This document shows, piece after piece, positions 1 through 11,181 of a DNA stretch of 64,000 nt (position 1 is the stretch's first letter; every line of letters starts with the position of its first letter). Location of the stretch: assembly GCF_009905375.1 (NCBI RefSeq), contig NC_133653.1:64825414-64889413 (forward strand). Reading direction: 5' to 3'. The notes under the pieces were generated by a model. It was not told the origin of the DNA, made no database searches, and saw nothing but the letters and a program-made list of their open reading frames with translations. The position numbers and the translations under genes are program-made. This stretch comes from Apium graveolens (lineage: Eukaryota; Streptophyta; Magnoliopsida; Apiales; Apiaceae).

Positions 1-269
1 GCCGGAGGACTAGCTTTACTTAAAGGTTACTCCCCGGTAAGACTAAATTACTTTTGGGTTGTAATAATTATCACTTGATGGTTGAAAGTACTCTAGATAT
101 GATGGTTCATTTCCAAGACAATAACCTGTAAGTGTGTGTGTGTGTGTGTGTGATAAGTGTGGGGTCATGAAGTGTGAGTATTTACATATTGTAGTCTGAG
201 TTGTGTGGTTGTAATAGTTTAGATGGAGTGGCCTCCGAGATTCCTGACCCCGGGTTTTGGGGTGCCACA
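1..269 (+). repeat. Element A 5' LTR, last 269 bp
   Basis: Matches the last part of the 3' LTR at 9606-9865 and ends in the same GGGGTGCCACA. It carries a TG microsatellite near 132-152 that is about 8 bp longer than in the 3' LTR copy. The primer site follows four bases later. The rest of this LTR lies before the window. Confidence 0.92.
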
Positions 270-273
270 GAAA

Positions 274-286
274 TGGTATCAAAGCC
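274..286 (+). promoter_or_regulatory. Element A primer binding site (initiator tRNA-Met)
   Basis: TGGTATCAAAGCC starts four bases after the LTR end and differs by one base from the common plant initiator-Met primer site TGGTATCAGAGCC. It would prime minus-strand DNA synthesis. Confidence 0.85.
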
Positions 287-452
287 TTAGGTTATCAAAT
301 CTTGGAAACAATAGGATATAAAATACATAGACATAGGAATAACAAAATAATCAATTAGAGCTCAAGTCGAGTTCGTCGTCAGGCTACACGGGTGGTCTTG
401 ACAGTTTTGCCCTCAAGGGAATTTCGACTCTAAGTTAGTAACACCTTGCCTA

Positions 453-1152
453 TTGTGTCAGGTACTAGTGGAGCCTAGGAGGGAGATTGATCCTGTTGAT
501 GATGTCATGGTCCCTGAGCGTGACCCTAATCCCGAGCCAGAGAACCCACTCATTGATGATTCAGATGATGACCCTACTGAGGATGTCTTAGAGGTGGAGA
601 CTAACCTTCCTGTCCCCATAGCTAATGGTGTAGTCTGGAGGGATGTAGAGATGTACCCTCACCCGACTATTCATTCTCCTACACCACCCCAGAGATTCAG
701 ACCCATATGCCCTATACTGATGATGATGAGGAGGAGGCGATACATGCACAGATCCACGAGGTTTATAATATATCCTCTAGCGACCCAGATTCACCTCTAC
801 CACCACCGACGACTATGCATGTAGCCGTACATGACTGGATAGTGGGTCAGCTTAACACTGAGATCACCGCGGCATCTGCTCGCATTATGAAGTTATGCCA
901 GGAACTGACAGCCGAGAGAGCCACCCGACTAGGATACATCCCGGTAGTTGATGCAGAGCTGATGGATTATAACTGATCAGAGCTGCTTCCCCAGCCATAG
1001 CCCGCAGAGAGATCGATGGGATCGAGCTCGGGACCAGGGTTCAGATGAGGATGACAGCGGTTGGAGGATACATCCCGGTAGTTGATGCAGAGCTGATGTT
1101 GGCAGGAACGATGAGGAGGGTGCGTGACCTCACTCGCAGTGATAGTGACTGA
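453..1152 (+). pseudogene. Element A extra ORF between primer site and gag (broken)
   Basis: A sense-strand reading frame of unknown function lies in the leader. 453-824 encodes an acidic, proline-rich stretch (DDSDDDPTED near 557-586). The frame then shifts near 690-720 into 707-976, which begins with an Asp/Glu run and continues into a helix-like segment (MKLCQELTAERATR). A 34-bp segment is duplicated at 931-964 and 1065-1098; the frame through the second copy runs on to a stop at 1150-1152, which may be the original end. The 5' edge follows a CAG at 459-461 that resembles a splice acceptor. Element C has a sense ORF of similar make-up at the same place, so I treat this as a real but decayed accessory gene rather than chance. 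No domain is recognised. Confidence 0.45.
931..1098 (+). repeat. 34-bp direct repeat in element A leader
   Basis: The 34 bases at 931-964 (starting AGGATACATCCCGG) recur exactly at 1065-1098, offset by 134 bp. This looks like a local duplication inside the extra ORF and explains why one copy stops at about 976 while the other reads on. The rest of 1153-1520 is AT-rich leader in which I see nothing further. Confidence 0.85.
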
Positions 1153-1520
1153 GGGACTAGATATGGACCTTGAAGAAGTCTGGGTGACTTGTCACCAATT
1201 TTGATAGGATAAGTAGTAGTAGATAGCGTTCGTAGCCCTTCAGGGTACACGGCTTATGTATTTTCATTTCAGTATTCAAGACTAGTAGTGATGTATAGTA
1301 ATTAGGCATGTATGAACTCAGCTAGTTGTTTCATCCCCCAGATATAAGTGAGAGACCTTATGAAATATATATATCTAAGAAGTTATTAAGAAATTGATGT
1401 CCATAATATTGCACTTTATAAAAAAAACATGCTAGATAATAACTGACATGCTTACATATGAATAAAATAATCCAACTATTATAATTACAACTATGTTGAC
1501 CGATTTTCAATATCAGAACA

Positions 1521-3146
1521 ATGCCACCCCGTAGAAGGGGAACCAGGGCACAGCTGGCAAAATCTGTTAACCAACAACGGAGTGAACCTGACCCTGTAGT
1601 AAATGAGGAAAGTGAAGAGGACTTAGACTATAATGAATATGATGAGGAAGAATATGTAGAAGAAGAGGCTGAGGATACCCATCAGGGAGGAAATCCCATG
1701 AATGAATTTATGGAACTGCTAAGAGCAAATCTGAACCAACAGCCTATTCCACCACAGCCACATGCTGCCCAATAGACTGCAACTACTACCTTTAGGGCCT
1801 ATGAGTTTCTAGGATCTGCCGACCCCGTTGAAGCACGGGCCTGGCTCAAAGAAATAGAAAAGTCCTTCGAGATACTAAGTGTTGAGGAATGACACAAGAC
1901 CATTTTCGCGTCTTACATGCTGAAAGGAGAAGCTAACTACTGGTGGGAGTCCAAACGAAACCTAGAGACCGATGCTGTGATTCTATGGGATAGATTTACC
2001 CGACTGTTCTTAGACAAGTATTTCCCTAGGTTTATGGAGACCCAGATGGAGATTAAGTTTCTGGAGTTGAAACAGGATAAGATGACTGTATCAGAATATG
2101 AGGCCAAATTTACTAAGTTGTCGAGATTTGTGCCTAAATTTGTGAATACTGAAGAGAAGAAAGCGCGAAGGTTTCAGCTTGGTCTGAAACAATGGATTCA
2201 AAACCAAGTGGCAGTGTTAGAGCTGGCATATTATGCTACCTTGGTGCAGAAAGCCTCGATTGTTGAAGCTGGCAGTGAGCAGAGTGTGAAGGAGAAGGAA
2301 AATAGGAAAAGGAAGATAGGAAGCCAAGGAATAGAAACCGGGAACAGGAGCCTTCCAACCAGGTTCATCAGGGGAGCAGTGTCCCAAACTGCACGAGGCC
2401 CCGAATTCAGAAAGGCCCCGAGTGAGAGTGTTGGCCAGGGCGGCGGACAATCTAGGGCCACATTTCATAGCCTACCCCGCGCCCCAATACCAGAGTGCCA
2501 GACCTGTAAGAGAAGACACATTGGGTTATGCAACCAGGCGAGAGCCCCTCTGAAATGTTACAGGTGCGACGAACCCGGAAACCTTGCCAACAACTGTCCC
2601 CAATATAGCAAGACATATTTCCAATGTGGGAAAGTAGGACATATGAGGAAGGATTGCCCGATAATGAATCCCCCAGTCTTAGGTATGAGCAGAGTTGCAT
2701 CCAACCGACCCCCAGCTACTAGGACTTTCAACATGACTATTCAGGATGCTGTCCGAAACACTGATGTGATAGCAAGTACCCTTTTGTTAAATTCCAAACA
2801 TGCAAATGTCCTATTTGACTCTGGATCAACCAAATCTTTTATATCTCAAGATTTTGATAAAAAGTTAAAACTTAATGCCATACCCTTACGTGAGATATTA
2901 CAAGTGGAAATAGCAAACAAAGAAATAATTCTTGTAAGTCAAGTACACCTTAAGTGCAAGTTGAACTTAGAAGGAAAGGTCTTCGAGGTTGACCTAATCC
3001 CATTCGCATTAGGAGAATTTGAGGTAATCTTAGGAATGGATGGGTTATCCAGTAACGGAGCGCAAATAGATTGTGAACAGAAGAGAGTAAAGATAAGAGT
3101 GCAGAATGAAAAAGAAGTAGTGTTTAAAGGTCAACGACAGAACTAG
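1521..3146 (+). pseudogene. gag-pol: Element A gag and protease (stops inside)
   Basis: Gag forms the virus-like particle and binds the RNA; the aspartic protease cleaves the polyprotein. The start at 1521 (MPPRRRG) opens a basic then very acidic N-terminus. The retrotransposon gag core lies at about residues 100-230 (YWWES, LELKQDKM, YEAKF, LSRFVPKFV). A CX2CX3HX3C finger (CQTCKRRHIGLC) is near residue 324. Two following CCHC knuckles are both damaged: CYRCDEPGNLANNC has Asn for His, and YFQCGKVGHMRKDC has Tyr for the first Cys. The protease motif is FDSGSTKSFIS, near residue 432. In-frame stops occur at 1773-1775 (TAG), 1890-1892 (TGA) and 3144-3146 (TAG), the last at the protease/RT junction with the frame continuing. 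This is a clear gag-PR of a Tekay-like element, not translatable as one protein. Confidence 0.9.
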
Positions 3147-4783
3147 AAATTTCTAATCATGCTACAAGCAAAAAGATTGTTAAGGAAAGGTAACGAGGCC
3201 TATTTGGCTTATGTGGTAGATACCAAAAAGGAAGTCCCTAATATACAGGTGATACCCGTAGTAAACGAATTTGAGGATGTATTTCCAGAGAACTTACCAG
3301 GATTACCACATGACCGGGAAAGAGAGTTCGCTATAGAATTAGCACCAGGAACGACACCAGTATCCAAGGCCCCATATAGGCTAGCCCCAGTTGAGATGAA
3401 GGAACTAGCTTCTCAACTACAAGAGTTATTAGATAATGGAATGATAAGACCCAGTGTGTTGCCATGGGGAGCGCCAGTACTGTTCGTAAAGAAAAAGGAC
3501 GGCAGTATGAGATTATGCATAGACTATGGAGAGCTGAATAAGCTGACTATTAAGAATAGGTACCCTCTCCCTAGGATTGATGACCTATTCGACCAACTCA
3601 AGGGAGCTATACATTTTTCAAAAATAGATTTAAGAACAGGATATCACCAGTTGAAAATTAAACCGGAAGATATACCGAAGACTGCTTTTCGCACTAGGTA
3701 TGGACACTATGAGTTCTTAGTCATGTCGTTTGGGTTAACCAATGCACCTGCAACCTTTATGGATTTGATGAACAGAGTGTTCAAAAAGTACCTGGATATA
3801 TGTGTGATAGTTTTTATAGATGATATTCTGATCTACTCAAAGACAGAGCAAGAACATGCAGAACATTTGAGGATAGTCTTAGAAATCTTGAGGAAGGAGA
3901 AATTGTATGCCAAGTTCTCGAAGTGCGAGTTTTGGTTGAGAGAAGTTCAGTTTTTAGGATATGTGGTGAGTAGCAAAGGAGTTTTAGTTGACCCTGCCAA
4001 AATAGAGGCGGTATCCAATTGGGAAAGACCAACTACCCCAACGGAGGTTAGGAGTTTTGTAGGTTTAGCAGGATATTACCGAAGGTTCGTGCAAGATTTT
4101 GCTAAGATAGCCGGTCCACTGACTAGACTTACCCGGAAAACAGAAAAGTTTGTATGGACAGAGAAATGTGAGGAGAGTTTTCAAGAGCTGAAAAGGAGGC
4201 TGGTGTCAGCACCAGTGCTCGCTCTTTCCGATGGAAATGGAGAGTTTGTGATATACAGCGACGCATCGCTTAAAGGATTAGGATGTGTACTGATGCAACA
4301 CGACAAAGTTATAGCGTATGCCTCTCGACAATTGAAGGAATATGATAGCATATACCCTACGGATGATCTAGAATTAGCAGCCATAGTGTTTGCCCTAAAA
4401 ATTTGGAGACACTACCTGTACGGTAAGAAATGTGAGATCTACACTGACCATAAAAGCCTCAAATATATTTTCACTCAGAAGGAACTGAACATGAGACATA
4501 CTACGACTGCGAAATTTTGTATCACCCGGGTAAAGCCAATGTGGTGGCTGACGCCCTTAGTAGGAAGGAAAGACTCAAGATGATAATGACATCGGAGGAG
4601 TTGATTAAAAAATTTAAAAAGATGGAAATTGACGTGAGAATGAACGGTAAGGGAACGGAAGGATTATTTGAGATTAAGCTAGTGCCAGAGCTGACTGAAA
4701 AGATACGAGTATGTCAGGAAAAGAAGATGAGTGAAGAAAGAGGAATATTGACCGGTGAATAAGTGAGATGCGAGAAGGACGAG
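3147..4783 (+). pseudogene. gag-pol: Element A reverse transcriptase and RNase H (frameshifted)
   Basis: The gag-pol frame continues past the TAG at 3144. RT motifs appear in order: the APYRLAP region, [21 protein letters not shown] (about 3466-3528), [43 protein letters not shown] and the catalytic [10 protein letters not shown] (about 3810-3840). RNase H follows with [10 protein letters not shown] (about 4255) and [18 protein letters not shown] (about 4444-4497). Directly after NMR a deletion of a few dozen bases removes the QRRW-type segment found in element C and shifts the frame, so the [17 protein letters not shown] linker is read in another frame (4517-4762). A stop (TAA, 4760-4762) and another one-base frame change near 4785-4800 precede integrase. 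The RT active site is intact, the rest is not. Confidence 0.92.
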
Positions 4784-4793
4784 AAAAGGGATC

Positions 4794-6113
4794 ATGAGGT
4801 ATGCGTCCCAAATTTGGATTCCAAATGTGCAAGAGTTAAAGGATGAGCTGCTGCACGAAGGGCACATCTCCAGATATTCAATCCACCCAGGAAGTACGAA
4901 GATGTACCGTGACCTTAAGGAATATTATTGGTGGCCTAACATGGAAAGAGAAGTGGCAGAGTGGGTCAGCAAGTGCTTGACATGTCAGAGAGTGAAGGCT
5001 GAACACCAACGACCTAGTGGACTATTACGACCCCTGGAAATTCCGGAATGGAAATGGGAGCATATAGCCATGGATTTTGTGACAGGCTTACCAAGAACAA
5101 AGACTAATCACGATGCCATACGGGTTGTCATAGATAGATTGACCAGGTCCGCACACTTCCTACCAATCAACGAAAAATACAACGTAGACAAGTTGGTGGA
5201 TATTTACTTGAAGGAAATTGTAGTTAGACACGGCGTTCCAGTAGCCATAGTGTCAGATAGAGACCCGAGGTTTAATTCCCGATTTTGGAAAAGCTTCCAG
5301 GAATGCGTAGGCACCAGACTAAACATGAGTACCGCCTACCACCGCCAGACTGATGGACAGAGCGAAAGGACTATTTAGACCCTTGAAGATATGCTACGAG
5401 TGTGTGCCATTGATTTCAAAGGAAATTGGGATGACCACTTACCCTTGATCGAATTTGCTTACAACAAAAGCTATCACGCTAGCATAGGAATGCCCCTATA
5501 TGAAGCTCTTTACGGAAGGAGATGTCGCTCTCCCCTGTGTTGGGACGAAGTCGGAGAACACAAGATATTAGGACCAGAGTTAGTCCAGCAGACCAGAGAA
5601 ATGGTAGGACTCATCAGGAAAAGACTGGTAGCAGCCCAGGACAGACAAAAGAAGTACGCTGACCAGACCAGGAAGGATAGGGAATACGAAGTAGGAGATT
5701 CTGTGCTATTGAAGGTATCTCCGTGGAAAGGAGTGATGAGATTTGGGAAGAAAGGGAAGCTGAGTCCCAGATTCATAGGACCCTTTGAAATTTTGAGGAG
5801 AATAGGACCTCTAGCTTACGAGCTCACCTTACCTCCTAATTTGCAACAAGTGCACAACGTGTTCCACATGTCCATGTTAAGGAAGTACCATGCAGATGGA
5901 TGACATGTAATAGAATACGAGTAGGTAGATTTACAACCAGACCTGACCTGCATCGAGCAGCCGGTAAGGATAATGGACCAAAAAGAACAAGTGCTGAGGA
6001 ACAAGACTGTGAAGCTAGTTAGGATCTTATGGAAAAATAAAAATGTTGAGGAATCAACTTGGGAACTTGAAGACGCAATGAGGAATAGATATCCCCACTT
6101 ATTTTCTAATTGA
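4794..6113 (+). pseudogene. gag-pol: Element A integrase with chromodomain-like C-terminus (stops inside)
   Basis: Integrase joins the element's DNA to the host chromosome. The N-terminal HHCC zinc domain is visible (GHISRYSIHPGST ... CLTCQRVKA, to about 5000). The core has Asp in IAMDFVTGLP (about 5069) and Asp in SDRDPRF (about 5256), then the conserved TAYHRQTDGQSER. A TAG at 5376-5378 interrupts the core C-terminal part, which resumes at once in the same frame. The GPY/F-like module reads RFIGPFEILRRIGPLAYEL. After a TGA at 5901-5903 and a further TAG, the frame goes on through VRIMD, VLRNKTVKLVRILW and ESTWELEDAMRNRYPHLFSN to TGA 6111-6113. That last segment is the chromodomain-like tail typical of Tekay-type chromoviruses. 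Confidence 0.9.
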
Positions 6114-6134
6114 TTCTGGGACGGAATCCTTGTT

Positions 6135-6146
6135 AGAAGGGAAGAC
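6135..6146 (+). promoter_or_regulatory. Element A polypurine tract
   Basis: AGAAGGGAAGAC directly precedes the 3' LTR start (TGTAATAACTCG). It would prime plus-strand DNA synthesis. Confidence 0.75.
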
Positions 6147-6810
6147 TGTAATAACTCGAAATTTTGAGACCTTGTAAAACGTTTAATGAATAGTAACCCT
6201 GACGGACGGGAAAAACTTTTGAGCCCACACTATGTAGTAGATGAGAAGATGAGTTTCGGAGTTGATATTACGATTATACGTACCAAATGAGTGTATGTAA
6301 ACGCTATTAGTTTTCGAAGAAAATGAACTTTGAAAAACGACCGTATTTACGACCCATCGAGGATTACGGGGATCACAATATAATTACGAGATTAAAACCC
6401 TATGGATTTATATTCAAGTATGATAATTAAAAATATAAGGAATAAATACTAAAGGAATTACGTCGCGAACCATTTACGAATAAGTATTACAGAAACGTTT
6501 AAGCGACCGAGCGAACGCGTAAACGATTAAATAAATGTAACACACTAACTAAACCATGGTAAGAAAGTAACCATGGTTACTTCATCAAATAATGAGCTAA
6601 CCATAGGATGATCAAGCTAGCTAGCAAAATAGTGTGCTAAGGAAGCTAACACATGTAGTTAGCTTGTAAGCTAGCAAGCTACTTAGATTTTGTCCCCAAG
6701 ATTTGCAACAAGAATAAACCTAGGATTCAACCTAGGAGAATAAAAATCAAGTGGAAGATATCACACCCATTTCCTAGAAGCAATCTAGAGAAGCAACCAA
6801 GAGAAGCAAG

Positions 6811-6818
6811 TATAAATA
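6811..6818 (+). promoter_or_regulatory. TATA box in element A LTR
   Basis: TATAAATA lies about 665 bp into the LTR and is followed by a C-rich, then pyrimidine-rich stretch, as expected for a Pol II core promoter with a start around 6840-6850. This would place U3 at 6147 to about 6845. Confidence 0.6.
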
Positions 6819-8806
6819 CCCCCCTTCACCTTGCTTCCATTCGGCCCCTTCAAGAAAGAGGAAGAAATCCAAATTCAAATCTCAAAATCTAGCCATGGTA
6901 AAATCATTCCATTAATTCTCCAGCTTCTAGCAATTAAACTAAGGTAAGAAAATTCTTTCATCTCTTTTTATCAAGGTTGATGGGTGAAATAAAATCAAGA
7001 AAGTCACTAGTGAATAGTATGAATAATAACCTCTCTTTGGTTTCTTGATTTCAATGGTGGTTTTAGGTTCCAAAAATCATACCAAGAACTTTCAAGCCTC
7101 CATCATCCTCAAGAACACATCTCAAGCTTTCAAGAAAGGTAAAAATCTTTGGTCCAACTTTATTTAAGATCCATTTAGTATGTGGTAGTAAACCTAGTTC
7201 AATGAGTGGTATTGATGAAATCTTGGTGTTTAAGTAAGTAGATTTAAGGTTGATTGTTGTTGCCTCAAGAACATGATGTTCTTGAGATGATTTTATGTGT
7301 TGATGATGAAATGATGATTGTTGGTGGTTGTGTTAAGAGTTAGGGCGTAAACGAAACCCCGATCGTAAACGTAACTCCGTTAAAGCCAACAAATCGTAAC
7401 TTTAAGATTCTGCAGAAAGTCCCGAAGTTTTAAACTATAGTGTCTTGAAAAATAACCCTTGATTATGATATAAAATGTTATAAGGATCGTTTAGGTGCTT
7501 GAATCGCTTGATTCTGATTTACAGATCAAAAGTTATGGTCGTTTTACTAAAAGTGATTTACGCGACAAAAACTGCTTCGAATTATGAACTTTGAAAATAT
7601 AAAGGATCGACTTAAAGTGTTCATAAATAATGAAATTTTTACAGAGAGTAAAATATTGAGTTTCATAACTTCCATAAAAATTTCAAGTGAAAATAATTAT
7701 TTCTCAATTTTATAAAAATATCAGAGGCGAGACCACGCGAGTAGAAACCGTAAGAATCGATAAGCGGAGCCGACGACGATAATGAGAATGAACCTAAGAT
7801 ACATAGAAAAATAAAGTGACCATAATGTGAATAATGACTTAAAGGAATAATAAGGGTAGTATAAGTTAAGAGGGTGCATAATAAGTAGCACACGAGTGTG
7901 AGTCGCTGTAAATTAGAACGGGACCTAACGAAGTGAATTGTGTTTATGGTTATAGATTTCCGAACAGAACCTAGAGCATCCTCCACCTCGAGATACCCAG
8001 GCAAGTTTACGAACCCAACTCCATTTACTGTTGTGTTGTGAAAGGATTGTTTTATTATCATTGCATAAATACCATGTTTGCCATGATACGTAGTTGTTGA
8101 ATTTCCGCATAATGTAGCGATGTACGATAAGTACATATCGTGAAATGTTTATTCCGCTTATAAGCGTGACATATTATATAAGACCGAGAATCGGTCGGCA
8201 TTTAAGATAAAATCCGAGAATTATTTCGGTGATATTATAGGACGGTTATAAGTCCATAGTAGTACATTTTAAAAGGGACTCAACGTCCACTTAAGAAGTA
8301 TTTTACCTCGAACTTTTATTAAAATGATTTCCCAACGATCATATTCCCTCAATTATATTTTATTGTTCGAATATTAAATACCATATACTTATTCTTTTTT
8401 CATGGAAGTAGTATACCCCAGAAATTATTTATTTCAAACCGGATTAATCATTAAGGATTATTAATTGTGTATACATAACCTAGTTGAGGATTATTATTTT
8501 AAATACTCTTTTAAAAGAATAAACTCATTCAACATTTAATTATTTATCGATTATCATTTAATTAATTATTATTTATTAAAGGGTTTAGTTTTGATTTATA
8601 AATCATAGATCCGATTTAAAACATACTTTCTGATTTCGGAAAATCATTCGAGTAATTTCAGATCGTCGGAGAATGTTACTCCGACTTCTTTAATATTTTG
8701 AATATAGTTTCAAGGAGAAACGAGAAACTTTTTCCCCTTATTTAATTATCTGTTGACAACGGTCAACTCACATCCTTAGTACTTCCTCCGAAACTTTCGA
8801 AAGTAC

Positions 8807-8830
8807 ATATATATATATATATATATATAT
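8807..8830 (+). repeat. (AT)12 microsatellite
   Basis: Twelve uninterrupted AT units within the element A 3' LTR. Confidence 0.95.
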
Positions 8831-9865
8831 AGTAAAGCTATGCCTATCCACAAGCAAAACGCTTGGAGGAACTTCGATGTGGTTCGAGTTCTCGAGATAT
8901 GATAGGATTTCCTAAAGGACAAGGGAGGGGTAGGATCCAAGTACTCCGTGTATTGGATAAACTACTGGTATCGTAAGAGACGGTACAATATGTACTTATT
9001 GATCTGTGAAGTGTGTGTATACCCGAAATGAGGACACATAGCCCGTATGCGGCAAGAGTGATACCCGAGATGTGAAGGTGTCGTTCCTCTACTAGTAGAA
9101 AAGGTTACTTTTATCGCAGTACGACTGATCATCGTATGCGGTGGCTCCAACGGATGTCCAAATTCTTCCAATTGTAATTGTGATACAATACCGTAACCCA
9201 AGCCTAGGTGCTGGGATTACTATTAAGGTATTCGCAGGATAATAAAATCCCTTAAAGAATTGTTTTCATAGAAGGTGTGCATCACCAAGGAAAACTATTT
9301 TCGAATAAAACATAATTATCGTATATGATGTTATCATACAATCATTTTCAAACTGTACATTATTATACTGGGCATTATAGCTCACACTTATTTTCTTAAA
9401 TTGACACAACATAACAGTGAATCAAGATGCCTGCCATGAGAACCACAGCCAGGAAACGGTTAGGAAATGGCCAGCTGTTTCGTAGATTGTTTGGTGTTGT
9501 ACCACAGGTAGTCCGAATAAGCTGGATTAGTTTTCAGTTGTTTTTAGTTCGGCTTATTTATAAGTATGACTTAGGTAAGATAATAAAAAAGAAACGTATA
9601 TTTGGCCGGGGAACTAGGTTTACTTAAAGGTTACTCCCCGGTAAGACTAAATTACTTTTGGGTTGTAATAATTATCACTTGATGGTTGAAAGTACTCTAG
9701 ATATGATGGTTCGTTTCCAAGACAATAACCTATAAGTGTGTGTGTGTGATAAGTGTGGGGTCGTGAAGCGTGAGTACTTACATATTGTAGTGTAAGTTGT
9801 GTGGTTGTAATAGTTTAGATGGCGTGGCCTCCGTGATTCCTGACCCCAGGTTTTGGGGTGCCACA

Positions 9866-9983
9866 ATTGCAATGTTAATTACTAGTTTATGTGCTTTCCA
9901 TCAGTGGTCGTTAAAGTTCATTAACTCGGACATTGTTACTTATTTGTTTCCTTGTTTTATTTCAGGTGATCTAGCGAGGGTGT
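9866..9983 (+). other. Element B leader with splice-acceptor-like tract
   Basis: A short leader before the B gag start. At 9939-9964 it has a T-rich run ending in TTTATTTCAG, a good plant 3' splice-site shape, 19 bases before the gag ATG at 9984. No matching donor can be identified because A interrupts the upstream leader. The first five bases (ATTGC) should be A's target duplication. Confidence 0.4.
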
Positions 9984-11176
9984 ATGCATACGCGTTCGCG
10001 TACTCGTAAGAGAACACTGGATAAAGCCGAGGAAGAACTTGTGGTAGTTCGTAGGGAAGTTTTTGAGGAAGAAAAGAAGGTAGAAGAAGAAGAGAAAGTT
10101 GAAGAGCCAATTGTAGTAGCTATGGGTGATCAAGAAGAAAATCTGAAGGCTTTGATGGACTATTCTAAGCCTAAGATTAATGAAATTCAGTCTAGCATCA
10201 TTAGACCAGCCATTGCGGCTAACACTTTTGAGATCAAGTCAAGCACGATCCAGATGATACAGAACACAGTTCAGTTTGGGGGTTCTCCTACCAAAGACCA
10301 CAACATGCACATCAGGGATTGCATCAAGATCTGCGACATTTTCAAGTTTAATGGTGTGACTGAAGATGCTATCAAGCTGCGATTCTTCCCATTCTCTTTG
10401 AGGGACAAAGTACGCGATGGTTACACTCTCTACCGGCAGGGTCTATCACAACTGGGGAAGATCTTGCTTAAAAGTTTCTCACTAAATTTTTTCCCATGGC
10501 GAGGACTACAGCAATCAGGAATGCTCTTACCTAGTTTACGCAACAAACTGGAGAATCTCTGTGTGAAGCTTGGGATCGATATAAGGAGATGCTAAGGAAG
10601 TTCCCACACCATGGCATGCCTGATTGGATGATTATCAACTGTTTCTACAATGGATTGAGTCCTACTTCTAGGCCCATGCTTGATACAGCATCAGGAGGAG
10701 CCTTGTGGGCTAAGAGCTATGATGAAGCTTACGAACTTATTGAACTGATGGCTGCTAATGAGTACCAGAATCCTTCCCAGAGACTGACTCAGGGAAAAGT
10801 TACAGGAATTCTGGAGTTGGATGCAGCGACTGCTATAGCTGCCCAACTTAAGGCTTTGACAATGAAGGTGGACATTTTGGCTAATTATGGAGTTAATCAA
10901 ATCACTAGTGTCTGTGAGCTTTGTGCTGGTGCCCATGAGACTGATCAGTGCGCAATTTTGAATGAATCAGCTCAGTTCATGAGCAACTTCCAGCGATCGC
11001 AGCAACCTATTCCAGCCACCTATCATCCTAATTTCAGTTGGAGCAATGCTCAGAATGCGGTTCAACAGCCTTATCATCAGTATTCAGCTAAGCAATACAA
11101 CCCCCTGGTTTTCAGCAACCGCAGTATGTACCAAAACAACTCCAGCTGCAACCAGCTAATAAAAAATCTGAATTAG
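9984..11176 (+). pseudogene. gag: Element B gag (Athila type), frameshifted
   Basis: It starts MHTRSRTRKRTLDK, the short basic start usual for Athila-type gag, followed by a Glu/Val-rich acidic segment. The core reads PAIAANTFEIKSSTIQMIQN, FGGSPTKDHNMHI and LRFFPFSLRDKVRDG. A one-base deletion near 10417 shifts the frame; the true frame then carries stops at 10469-10471 (TAA) and 10532-10534 (TAG) before it opens fully (MLRKFPHHGMPDWMIINCFYNGL). A cysteine/histidine cluster CELCAGAHETDQC lies at about 10915-10953. A second frameshift in an A-run near 11160 joins it to the next segment. Confidence 0.88.
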
Positions 11177-11181
11177 AGGAG

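Larger units (their letters stand above)
1..9865 (+). mobile_element. Element A: Tekay-type Ty3 chromovirus LTR retrotransposon, 5' end outside window
   Basis: The block at 1-269 recurs at about 9606-9865, which gives the end of the 5' LTR and the full 3' LTR. Between them come a primer site, a leader with an extra ORF, gag, protease, reverse transcriptase, RNase H, integrase and a chromodomain-like C-terminus, in the Ty3 order. The C-terminus and the long LTR (3.7 kb) fit the Tekay lineage. The reading frame is broken by several stops and at least two frameshifts, so this copy is not autonomous. It lies in the leader of Athila-type element B; the 5 bp after its 3' LTR (ATTGC, 9866-9870) should be the target duplication, but the other copy is outside the window. 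The visible LTR overlap differs at about 5% by eye. Confidence 0.93.
6147..9865 (+). repeat. Element A 3' LTR (3.7 kb)
   Basis: It starts TGTAATAACTCG just after the polypurine tract and ends GGTGCCACA, giving the expected TG...CA ends over 3719 bp. Its final 260 bp match 1-269. It contains a TATA box (6811), an AT microsatellite (8807-8830) and a short TG microsatellite (about 9733-9748). Open frames inside it (for example 7663-8136 on the minus strand and 9427-9627) show no family features and are taken as chance. Confidence 0.93.

Noticed and set aside
2217..2700. Several minus-strand ORFs opposite A gag
   Set aside because: Mirror frames of the gag coding sequence without independent features.
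7663..8136. A 157-codon minus-strand ORF
   Set aside because: Inside the A LTR, antisense, with no family features and repeat-like composition.
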